A stretch of DNA of 64,000 nucleotides, from assembly GCA_026545225.1 (NCBI GenBank), contig CM048845.1, forward strand, positions 85,091,033 to 85,155,032, written 5' to 3'. Below the pieces are notes generated by a model that was not told where the DNA came from, ran no database searches, and saw nothing but the letters and a program-made list of their open reading frames with translations. The stretch is from Cornus controversa (Eukaryota; Streptophyta; Magnoliopsida; Cornales; Cornaceae). The position numbers were made by a program, and so were the translations under genes. This document shows, one piece after another, positions 48,101-58,442 of this stretch (position 1 is its first letter; every line of letters starts with the position of its first letter).

Positions 48101-50593
48101 ACGACACCCCATTCACCAAGACTGAGAATCACACCATAGAGATACAAAACTTAATCCACCTCTTCCATCTCTCACCGAGTCCCATCCTCTCTAGCATCTA
48201 TGACAAAAAGTCCCAATTCATGTGTTCGTAAGCATTCTCAATGTCAAGATTCCATACCACCTCGGGCACCAGTAGCGGAGCCACCGTGTGCCCAGAGGGG
48301 CACATGCCCTCCCTGAAATAAATTTTTTTTACTAGTATATGCATAATTTTTTTTGCAAACTTCAAAATTGCCCCCCCCCCCCCCCCTCATAGTTTTCTTT
48401 TACCCCAATAGGTTATTGATGGTGAAGACCCAAGAGGACATATTGGTCATTTAGTCTTGTAATGTGTTAAAAGATAAAGCAATATAATTTCTTTGCATGT
48501 AATACATGCACATGTATATATGAATGCTTGAATTTTCTTTAAATTTCAAAAATTCGTAACATCTCCATTCTAAGTCAAAACATATTGAAAGTGGTACTCA
48601 AATGGAGGCTCTCGGAATTCTCGATTCAATGAATTTAGTTTCATCAAAAGATTTTATTTGTAGTGGAAGTTATGAGACTTAAAGTGAGATGAAGGAAGAA
48701 AAATATATATACATTTAATTGCCTTGTGTTTCACTTGTGTGTATTATATAGGTTGAGGAAGACTGAAAAAGGGATTGTCTACTGTGTAATACAAACATAT
48801 ATATATTTTCTTAAATTTGTTTTATATCACTTTTTAAATTTGAAAATTGATAACTCATTAGAAAACTTGAGTCTAAATTGAGTATCTCGAAGTCGTCTCT
48901 TCAATGAAAATAGTTTCTGGAACAATTTCTATGTGCACGGAGCCCAGCTATTTAAATCTTGAGAAAAATGAATTTTTTTTATGTGAAAAAAAAAAAGAAA
49001 GAATTTAACTAAGTTTCAAGGGCGTTGACAATTGAGTTTTGAATTTTAATTTAATTCTTTTTATCACAAATTAATTGGGTTTGGAAATCTAGGGTGTGAC
49101 GACGTGGTATCATAGCGTAGTTATACCTTCTAATTTTCAGGAGAAAAAAAATCCTAGAGGGTGTAACCTTAAATATATAAATCCTTCAATACGTCTCCCT
49201 CACGTGCGACCTTCTTTTGGTCCAACACGTGTTCCAATTTTAATTATTGAGGGTAACCATAAGGTTTGAACTCAAGACCTTTGATTTTGATACCATGTTG
49301 ACAACCATTTACTCAAAAAGCTTAAATTATTAAAAAGGGTGTAACTTAAATATATAAATCCTTCAACAGATACTTTAGCTCTCTAAGGATTTTATTTATA
49401 ATTTTCTTTCAATAACATCAGCTTATTATCTATGATTCTTTTTTTTTTTTTGGCAATGAGGTTTGTGATGGACTGATCGTCGGATTATGTTGCCCCTATT
49501 TCATGATTTTGGTTTTCTATTTTCTCATTAATAATCATTATCATTTAAATTCACTTGTTTAGGTGAATTGAGAGTCAAGAACTGTTTTTGTATCTTTTAG
49601 TTCATTAATATTGACCAAGCACCATAGTGATTTTGTTGAATTTTTTCATTTTCTGTTTGTCTTTTGACGTGAAAATTTTATATTTGTCATATTAGTATTT
49701 TTTTTCCACCAAAATACACTTCCTTCAACCTTAAGGCTAGGACTTTATCTCGAAGATATTGTTCACCAAACTAATAGGTCTAAAGTCCTTGACGTTTGTT
49801 GCCCCATCTTTCTTAGGAATAAGGGTTAGAAATGTGGCATTCATGCCTCTCCCAAAAGTGCCATGCATGTGGAAGAAATTGACCACCTCCCAATTTTGTT
49901 AAAAAAAAGCCATAGAGATTCCATCCGGACCCGAAGCTTTGTCTCCATCACAACTATTCAAAGCTCATACCACTTCCTCTTCAGTGAAAGGTCTCTCCAA
50001 TGCCTCCCTATCCTCCACTAAAATTGCATCAAACTCCAGCCCACCAAGCCGAGGTGTCCACTCCTCTCTCTCGGTGTACAACTATTGATAGGACGATGCA
50101 ATCTCCCTTTAACATAGTGTAAATGCCATATAGGCATCGTTTTAAGCATTAGGGATAATTCGTAGACTAACATGGTACCCAAGCGAGCAAAATCATGCAC
50201 TCCGATCTCATTGCCCGAATTATAATTATAATAAATTCACGTGTGGCCCACTCATGGAGACATGTAGGTAATATAAATACTAAAATTTCACTCTCTTAAC
50301 CGATCGGGGTTGGTGGTTAATAATTAAGCCCCTTCCCATACTAATCAAAAGTGAAATCTATAAAGAATGCAGCTTGCTTAAAAAAAAAAAAAAAAAACTA
50401 AGACAAAGGTTGCAAGGATTTTCTGATGAGTAAAATTCTACCAAAACCCCAAAATAAAGTGTAACTTGTCATCAGTTTAGTTAATAGAGTAGTAAGCAGC
50501 CAATTGAATATGAGAACTCTAAAAGAAAAGAAATATATGAGACAATAATCTCAGTGAATACAACTAAGAAGTCATATTTACATACCCTGACAT
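42141..50593 (-). CDS. RPS12: Cytosolic small-subunit ribosomal protein eS12, complete
   Basis: eS12 is a protein of the 40S ribosomal subunit beak with an L7Ae/L30e-type fold. Minus-strand coding exons are 50593-50586 (ATGTCAGG only), 44258-43970, 42373-42308 and 42200-42141 (TGA), 423 nt in all, giving 140 residues. All junctions are GT-AG and keep frame: MSG is split between exons 1 and 2, and GEWAG joins LCKID. Diagnostic strings are [60 protein letters not shown] and the end YVKSH. Length fits plant eS12. A start at the in-frame ATG near 44276, inside the intron, was rejected because it would read through the acceptor CTTTTGCAG. The 6.3-kb first coding intron contains LINE and MITE insertions. 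Confidence 0.95.
44845..45177. mobile_element. MITE in RPS12 intron 1
   Basis: Terminal inverted repeats: TATGTTACACGGACTC on the left and, reverse-complemented from the right, TATGTTACATGGACTC. About 333 bp, no coding capacity, internal GTCGGACAC/GTGTCGG repeats. Related GTGTC-rich scraps lie near 42755-42850 and 46415-46620. No clear target duplication. Confidence 0.7.
45178..47395. other. RPS12 intron 1 filler
   Basis: AT-rich sequence with short unassigned ORFs. A stretch at about 47280-47390 resembles one at 43690-43800 (both contain CATAATTTTA- or TATAATTTTA-like sequence followed by GATGAAT and GACC), so it is a dispersed repeat. No gene is seen. Confidence 0.45.
47396..50170 (-). mobile_element. 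L1-type LINE remnant, reverse transcriptase, split by an insertion
   Basis: On the minus strand, 50070-49716 reads degenerate RT start sequence including [15 protein letters not shown]. After an inserted block it resumes at about 48267 with [13 protein letters not shown], then [17 protein letters not shown] and the catalytic LFADDMIVF near 47980-47920. Sequence around 47540-47460 ([20 protein letters not shown]) continues the domain. The left end, GCGCTCAAACGGGG, is L1 tail sequence directly joined to the RT region, so the C-terminal part is deleted. Stops and frameshifts are present. It has the same orientation as RPS12. Confidence 0.82.
48268..49715. mobile_element. Insertion in the L1, class unclear, with TRIM-like part
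   Basis: About 1.45 kb interrupts the L1 between CCACCTCGGGCACC and CACCAAAATACAC. The left edge reads CAGTAGCGGAGCCACC, followed by a C-run at 48372-48387. Inside, GGTGTAACTTAAATATATAA-like sequence occurs twice (near 49158 and 49339). Between the copies, TTTGATACCATGTTG is a degenerate minus-strand Met-tRNA primer site, which suggests a small TRIM. I could not define ends or a target duplication for the whole block. Confidence 0.45.
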
Positions 50594-50950
50594 TTTCCTT
50601 CTTGATTCAAATCCTTATCCGAGCCTGTTGCTAAAAGAAGAAGGGGAAAAATCAGAGACAACGAGTGAACAGCTAAAAAAATCACACGCTAAACTTCAAA
50701 AAGCGGATGTCGAATCAAACTTGCAGAGTTCAGTAAAATCCCTAAACAAGTTAAAAGTATAATCATCCTAAAACATTATATAATCGCGCTGAGTATACAA
50801 ATAATCCAGATCTTCAACAGTCACTAAATTTAATCGTATAAGAGTCACAAAATCAGAAGGGTACTTAGAGTACATCGTACATTTTAGAAAGAAATACCTT
50901 TGACGACGAGTTTCCCGGAAAGCGAAAGAAAACAGAGAAAAAAGAGACAG
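50586..50950 (-). other. RPS12: RPS12 5' leader: two exons with a leader intron
   Basis: On the minus strand a leader exon ends AAAG at 50898 with donor GTATTTC. The acceptor CTTTTAG (plus 50631-50637) starts the exon 50630-50586 that carries the ATG. The leader intron is 50631-50897. Such leader introns are common in plant ribosomal protein genes. The transcription start is not known; TTATAAAC on the minus strand near 50958-50965 is a TATA candidate. Confidence 0.65.
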
Positions 50951-50984
50951 TTAGGGCGTTTATAAGACCAACGGAGCAAACCTA

Positions 50985-50993
50985 AAACCCTAA
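50985..50993. promoter_or_regulatory. Telo-box upstream of RPS12
   Basis: AAACCCTAA, the telo-box found in promoters of many plant ribosomal protein and translation genes, lies about 90 bp upstream of the leader donor. I saw no clear site II (TGGGCC) motif beside it. Confidence 0.65.
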
Positions 50994-51040
50994 TTCTCTG
51001 TAAATTTACGGAATTGTCCTCCTGTTATGACAGTCAATAA

Positions 51041-51457
51041 GGGTCAGTTTGATAAGAAATAAATAGAAGGAAATGAAAAGAAAGGTGATGGAGGAATATG
51101 TTATTGCGTGTTTGGTATGATTTTTAAGGAAAAGGAAAAAAATGAAAGGATTTGAAGAGATAAATTAAGAATGAATAGTAATTTTTGTTATCCTTTCAAA
51201 AATGGGAAGAAATGGTAGGAAATACTACATTTTTTAATGAAACTTTGTTAAAACCAACTTTACCTTTATTTTTGATAAAAAATTTAAATTATTTCTTTTC
51301 TCAAACATGCTAACTATCTTTTCTTTTCTTTTTTTTTTCCTTTACTAATCAATCAAATACGATAAAAGTTTAACAATATCATTTCCTTTCCTTTATTTTA
51401 TTTTCTCTCATTAGTAATATTATTCTTTCTTTTCTTTTCCATTCTACCAAACATAGT
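51041..51457. mobile_element. MITE upstream of RPS12, copy 1
   Basis: Begins CAGTTTGATAAGAAATAAAT and ends CCATTCTACCAAACATAG. Copy 2 follows directly. The pair shares TTTTTAATGAAACTTTG, CCAACTTT and TTTAAATTATTTC blocks. Non-coding, A/G-rich on the plus strand in the left half and T/C-rich in the right half. Confidence 0.65.
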
Positions 51458-51880
51458 CAGTTTGGTAGAAAAGAAAGGTGATGCAAGGATATGGTTTTGT
51501 GTGTTTGGTATGAAATTTTTAATGGAAAGGAAAGGAAATGGAAAGATTTGGAGGGATAAATTAAGGATGAATAGTAGCTTTTGTTATCCTTCCAAAAATG
51601 AAAGGAAATACTACATTTTTTAATGAAACTTTGCTAATACCAACTTTGCTTTTATTTTGATAAAAGCTAAAATTTGTTCTTTTAAATATAAAAGGGTATA
51701 ATGGTAAAAAATTTAAATTATTTCCTTTCCTTTCTTTCCCCAAACATGTTAATTAATTTTTCCTTTACTAATCAACCAAACACGATAAAAGTTTAACACT
51801 ATCACTTCATTTTCTTTTTTTTCTTTTCTCTCATTAGTAATGTTATCATTTCTTTTATTTTCCATTCTACCAAACATAAC
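51458..51880. mobile_element. MITE upstream of RPS12, tandem copy 2
   Basis: Begins CAGTTTGGTAGAAAAGAAAG and ends CCATTCTACCAAACATAAC, so the terminal inverted repeat is about GTTTGGTAGAA. It is abutted to copy 1 with essentially no spacer. Confidence 0.65.
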
Positions 51881-52196
51881 CTAAATTGCATTAAACTCAC
51901 ATAAACTATCATTTTGTGCCGTTAGGCTTAGGAGTGTGATTTGTTGTACGGTTGTTTTTTTTGGTTGAATGATAAAATATTTTGTAATAAAGTGATAGTT
52001 TAAGGGGATTTGATGCAATTTAACCTTTAATTTTTAACAAGTATTGCTGCAAATGGATTAAAGACCTCTGCTTGAAAACAAAGGAAAGAATAGAGATAAC
52101 TATTTATATTTTTTCATACCCTAAAGAGAAAAAATATATATTTATGGTTTTTAGATTAAGATATAGAGAGAGATGAAAAAGAAGGGATGTTTTATA

Positions 52197-52657
52197 TTGT
52201 TTGATAATTTAATTTAGTACTTAAATCAGCTTCGGCACTTATTTAATTATGTGTTTGATAAAGCAATAAAGATGCCACCTAAAAGAATAAAAGTGCTACT
52301 ACTTTAGACTTTATTTATCAACGAACACTAAATGCTTCAAATTTTAAAAAAATTAAAATTATTAATTTATAATTAGCACTTAAAATGCCAACACTTAAAT
52401 TATATTTTTAAAATTTTTAATACTTACATGTTGTTTGATAAAATTTAAAATTAAGTACTGAAAATTTTAGAAACTAAATTAGAAGTGCTGGACTTTTTAA
52501 GTGGTCATTAAAAAAAAAAATTATATATCATTTTGAATTTTAAGAATTACATTAAGTGATTAGTTAGTGAAGTCCGTATCACTTAAAAATTTAACCCATT
52601 ATAAGTGGTACGCTTATTTCGCTCATAATTAAGTACTGGCATTAGATTATCAAACAA
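52197..52657. mobile_element. MITE with TIRs of about 28 bp
   Basis: The left end is TTGTTTGATAATTTAATTTA then GTACTTAA. The reverse-complemented right end is TTGTTTGATAATCTAATGCC then AGTACTTAA. Internal sequence repeats AGTGCT/AGCACT and is otherwise AT-rich. No coding capacity. Confidence 0.7.
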
Positions 52658-52659
52658 CA

Positions 52660-54240
52660 TGTTATTCCTTTTAGTCCTTTTTATTGTTGATGATATTTTA
52701 GCACTATTAGTATATATTTTTAATACCGTAGCTTTATGAGATTAAGAGAACCTTTGGCTATGGTCTTGTTATAATTTTTATGTGTTATGCTTTGTCTGAG
52801 TCACGTAGGTTAGTGAGCATATGTATGACACCTAATAGGCTTGAGATTAGAGACTCATAATAGATCTATTTTTGTTTATAAACAATTAGGCTACTGTTTA
52901 CACCAAAATTTGAATTTTCTAGATTCAGCCCCTTGATAAGAGCTTTGGATGAAAATTCAGATAAAAATATGCTTGAAGAATGAGGTGGTGATGAACAAAT
53001 TTAGAGATATAAATCCAATAACAGTCGAAAGTGAATTAAGAATGACTGAAAATGATCCTCGATAGACTAAAAAATGATTTTGGAGAGGTTGAAAGTAATT
53101 TTGGAGTGGTCAAAAGAAGCTACGAAACTGAAGAAAGTATTTCAGTTGGGTTAAACACGTGCTAAAGACTCAAATGATATTTAAAAGTTGAATTAAAATG
53201 TAATTGGATATGTGACAGAATGTGCTGAAGCATGGGAATGTTGTCTAATAATTGTCAATAGTTATCCATTTTCAACGGGTAGGAGTAACTATTTGCATTA
53301 TAAATTTACATTTTGACTCAGTCACAAGGTGAATACTGAAGATGCATGTGAAAATAAAGGAAATGGGTAGTTTCAATCTTGCACTCAAAATTGATCAATC
53401 TGATTATGACAAGTAGTGCAAACCAAGAGGTTGAAGAGAGATTTTCTTGGACAATTGGGATTTTGAATTCGAACATGTAACTTCCAGTAACTGCTAAGGC
53501 TCAACTATAAATACATGCAATAAGGACTGAAACAAGGGTTCCAGACCAAACAACACATTTCTTTATAATGTAGCATTTACATATTTTAGCATTTACTGCT
53601 TTTAGCACTTTTGTGCTTTTTCTTAAGAGTAGTTCTAATGTTAGACTTAGTTTAGTTTCAACACCTATTTGCATGTTGTATGCACATTTTGATTTGTTCA
53701 AACTTCTAAGTGGGTTTATTCTATTGTTGGATCTTTCCTTATATTCATTTTTATCCTTTACTTAGTGTTAAAAGTCATATTCATTAAGGCATTAAAGATT
53801 GTTGTTCATGGAATGAGAGTGAATATTATGGAGTGTTTTGTGACTCTCTTTGCCTTTGGTGAATATTAAAAGGTGTTCTATGACTTTATTTACTTCAGTT
53901 TCATAATGGCTTCAGTACCTTTCACGGAGGTGTCAAATATTACTATTCATGGAATAAAAGTGAATATTATGGAGTGTTTTGTGGCTTTCTTTGCCATTGG
54001 TGAATATTACATAGTATTTTGTAACTTATTTTCTTCTGTTTTAATAATGGTATCAACACTTATGAAAAAATCATCTTAATTGAGGTGTCAATTAACTTAA
54101 TGGAATGGCTGATAACAAAAGAGATCTATTTGTTTGCAAATACTGATCGCATCATTACAATCATGATAGTTTGGTTATTCTCTCATTCAGGTCAAATCAT
54201 ACCCTGACATACTTGCGCATCAAAATTTTGAGCCAAACTG
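52660..54240. other. AT-rich intergenic region with a 140-bp tandem duplication
   Basis: No gene recognised. A diverged duplication (about 53806 and 53946) shares GTGAATATTATGGAGTG, TTTTGTG and CTTTGCC, offset about 140 bp. Confidence 0.6.
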
Positions 54241-54242
54241 TT

Positions 54243-54944
54243 ACGTTTGGTATGCAAGAATGGAATGGAATGCAAGTGGGAATGGAATGATAATGAAAAA
54301 TTCTCATTCTACTGTTTGGTTGCAAAAATGAAAATATCTAGGAATGGAATGAAGATTGAATTATCCAAAATATCCACTATTGAATAAATTAAACTAACAA
54401 AATAACATTCTCCTATAATTTTTTAAAAAGAAATAGTAGTGTTGATGGAAGGCAGCGATGACGGTGGTGGTGGAAGGCGACAGTGGTGGTGTAAGTGGTG
54501 TTGTTGGAAGGTGGTGACAGTGGTAGAAGTGGCAAAAGGCAATGGTGGTGGAAAGCAATAGTGGCGTATATTGTGGTGGTGAAGGCTGTAACAGTGGTAA
54601 AAGTCAATGGAGGTGTTGGAAGGACGTAACGGTACTGGAAGGCAGTGGAGGGGGTGGTGTCAGCGGTGACGGTGGTGGTGGTTTAAGGTGGCAGTGGTGG
54701 TGGTTGCAATGGTGGAAGGTAGTGGTGGAAAGAGGTGGAGGTGGAGGTGGAGGTGGCGATGCGGTGAATGGGCTTATTGGAAACATCAATTTTTTTTAAT
54801 CTTAGTTGGGAATGGAATGGCCATTTTATAGGTCTAGCTATGGAATGGATTTTCATTCCCTTTGGAATGACCATTCCAACCTTAAAATCTATACCAAGCA
54901 AACGAATGATTGGAATAGTCATTCCATTCCTGCGTATCAAACGC
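54243..54944. mobile_element. TIR element with GGTGG-rich core, copy 2 (inverted)
   Basis: The left end ACGTTTGGTATGCAAGAATG and the reverse-complemented right end GCGTTTGATACGCAGGAATG match those of the element at 14851, with the same GGAATGG/CCATTCC subterminal arrays. The core (54440-54765) is GGTGGTGGAAGG-rich, the complement of the first copy's core. About 700 bp against 1243 bp, the difference being mostly core length. Confidence 0.75.
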
Positions 54945-55780
54945 AACATGATAGTGATAAATAATTTTATGAGGTTTTACATGTACATTAAATGTCACGT
55001 CCCAGTTTTAACTTAAGGACAACTTGTCCAATATTCCATCCCTTGGCGTGATTTAAGTTAACCTCTATCCATGTACATGAAATACATCACCATTCTAAAC
55101 AATATAAAGAGAATAATAAACATTGGTAACCAAAAACATAATACAAAACTAACATCATAATTACATTCTAATCTCATTGTAAAATATCTCAAACATAATC
55201 AAGATAAATAACATAGTAGAATAGTAATAACACTCCATGAAAGATCATCTATCATGCATTGGCAACCGTGTATATTTATGGATATAACAAAGATGCCACA
55301 ACTTGTATTAGATAACAACTTTATGTTGGTTAGGCTCACTTCATCTAGTCACATTGAAAGTCTTGTTTTCCTATATCATTTTATAAACATTCTTCTATAA
55401 GAAAAATTATGATGTGATAACTACAAATTTATTAGATATGAACCAATAAATAATACATGTAAAAAAGATTTTTTGGTCCCAAATATTTAACCAATACAAT
55501 ATATTGTACACATATATGTCTGTCTTCATATTTACTTTTACCGTATTTTACTAACTATTCATATAAACAATTATTGATTTTAGACTAGTACATAATAAAC
55601 ATAATAGTGAAAGTTGTAGTCTTCCGTACAATTAATATAGTTAAAGTGCATAATACTATACTATGCCTTATGGGTAAATAAGTTCATTCTTTAGGGAATT
55701 TTTTTTAATATTCCCCATTTTCCTTGATAAAAGGGAATGACAAATTTTCATTTGGCTGAGTACTACAATTATCACACCCC
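54945..55780. other. AT-rich intergenic region, possible LTR scrap
   Basis: No gene seen. TGTCACGTCCCAGTTTTAAC near 54992 resembles the end of a gypsy LTR read on the minus strand, but the rest is unassigned. Confidence 0.4.
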
Positions 55781-55869
55781 AAATTCCGATACCTAAGTCG
55801 ACATAGCAAATGGAGGTGAACAGTCTATATCATACCACATGTCGTCACTAACATGCTTTAGTACCAAGT

Positions 55870-58304
55870 TGTCACACCTCGATTTTTGACTATTGAAAAT
55901 CTAGGGTGATTAAGTTACACATCATCACCTCACATCAACATCGCAAAAAAATCTTCACATGCTCATTATTACATAGGCACAATGCTACAACACTTGCGTC
56001 AATGAGCCCATACATAGTCACACATACACACACGTAAAACCAACATCATTCTTATCCTCAAAATAGTTGTTGACTACAGATTTTGCATAATCGAAATCAT
56101 GGTTTCGCACAATCGAAAGACCATTTTCGCACAATCAAAATTCTATCTTCGCATGATCGAAGTTCTCGGTCAATCGAAGTACTATTGAGATCCTGCTAAA
56201 ATTGGACCTAATTTCTATCAAAAATTTTGCAACAAGGTTCGCACAATTGAAGGATTTTGATTACGCTAAATAAGGATTTCGCACAATTAAAATGCCCTTC
56301 TACAGGAAATCCTCCAACCTCACACTTGGTCCACTTTATGTTCAATTTTCATTCTAACAACCTATAATCATTCATACAACCTTCTAATCATCCACAAAAT
56401 GTTATATCATCATACACTTATCCAAATTATTCATTTGAATTAGTATGATATCACAATCCTCATATATTTACATCAAAATCATATATGTCATTGTATATAT
56501 TTTCAAAATTCACAAGTCATCCTCAAATGTATACACAAGAGGGATCCAAAAGAAACATAAGTTACATATTGTTCAAATGCAATTACTACATCAAATATAG
56601 CAAGGTCCACATGCCACAAATTGGCATGGATAACATATACAAACTTTTAAAAATAGAGTCCTCCTAACTCTAAGTCTAACTTATGGTTGCTCACCATCAA
56701 CCACCTCCTTGCCATGTCCTGAAAGTGTTAATGTAGGGGGATGAGCGGCTCAATGATAACATATTGTGCACTCCGTTCAAATTCACATTGTATACCATTG
56801 CATAAACACAAAATAACATACATAGCCTAGCTACGTGTTATGCTTACTAGCGTTGTAGTCAAAAGTCGAAACTTTTATATTTTATGACATATATATCAAA
56901 TCTTACTTGACCACCACATATTCACATTTCATGCTTCGATGCACAATTTATCATATCTATAACATATGACGTTATCGAAATCGGATATAAAATCCACACA
57001 AGTCATGTAATCACATAATTACACTTAAGACTCAAAACATTCTCGGAATTGAAATCACACTCACACACACAATCCGGATACGTGCCAAAGCCCCATACCT
57101 TATATTATAGTTATTTTTGGGCTACTAATCCACTGGTAACCAACCATCTTGTGCAAGTTCGAGGTCTTTCAACCACCGAAGATATGTTCATCGTCTACTT
57201 TATCATGAGCCACTTCCGAGATAACACCCCACACACACAAAACATGTCACGTTTTGCACATACATTCACAAGTCTCGATGCATTGCACCCATTTCATGCC
57301 CTATATTCATTCCTAACATGTCATGCAAGAATCAATATAGATACATGTATACATTCTACCCCAAAACTAGGTTTTCAACATTTCACCAAAATCGCTCATA
57401 TGCGATATACTCAATACAAGGAATACATTAGTAATTCATGCATTCAACATCATATATCCATCCTTTCCAATCCAAATAAGCATATATATATATATATATA
57501 TATATATCAATTTAAATCAATAAATTCATCCTAAATTCCTATATAATCATATATAATATGAAATCATCAATTTTATGCTTAAACATTAAATTTAATTTGA
57601 AATAGAAGACACAACACACACCCATTACCTCAATAGCTATAGTCTCAAGTTATCCCTCACTTTCACCAACGCCAAAGTTGTCCAAACTTGACTTTGTTCG
57701 GTTCCAAGTGATGCCCTCGCCACGTAGAACAACATTCATTTCTTTAGCACCTCTCGAATCAAACCCGAAGGTCCTCAAAATCTAGAGAGAAGAAATAGAT
57801 TACAAAATCTTCCACCGGACCAAAATGCTATCAATCCAATTTTCAATCCATAGAGATTGTAGAGAACGTCAAGGTGAACAACAATGATGTTCAAAACTTT
57901 TCCCAAATCCAAGCCTAGGTCAGAGGAATTCTAGAGAGAAGGGAGACTTTTAGGAGGGGGAGATATATAGAGAGAGCAAAAGGTTGCAAAATATGTCTCC
58001 CAGATTTTTATAAGCACACGGGCGTAAAATGACCAAAACACCCTTAGTCACTTAACGAACCTTCCCGACATCCATTTTTGAATCCAAAAGTGGCTATGAC
58101 ATTGAAATAAACTTTATGTCTCTTCTAATATTCTAATTGGTCCCAACGACCCAAAATTTTAAAATGAGCTGAATGACTCACAAAACTCTCCGGACCTCTA
58201 AACAAGTCCTTACATAGGTAAATTACATGTAAAACATATGTAAATCCATTAAAATCCTATTTCAGAAAATAATTAAATAAAAGAAAAAAATTCGGATCTC
58301 TACA
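55870..58304 (-). mobile_element. Long Ty3/gypsy-like LTR
   Basis: On the minus strand it starts TGTAGAGATCCGAATTTTT (plus 58304 leftwards) and ends GAGGTGTGACA (plus 55870). The next bases, ACTTGGTACTAAAGC, look like a degenerate Met-tRNA primer site (plus 55855-55866). Length is about 2.4 kb, as in some plant gypsy LTRs. Inside is a degenerate TTCGCACAATCGAAA repeat cluster (56085-56290). Almost no internal region follows. TCACACCCCAAATTCCGATA near 55772 looks like a second LTR end. No partner LTR or target duplication was found. Confidence 0.55.
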
Positions 58305-58442
58305 ATAATATCGGTACCTAATAAATGTTTGTTATTTAGATAGATAGAGAGAGAGTAAAAGGGTAACATTACTCAAATTGGATATCTCACCATTCGCTTA
58401 TGTATCAAATAAAAATGATAGTCTACTAGTGGGCATCAAATC

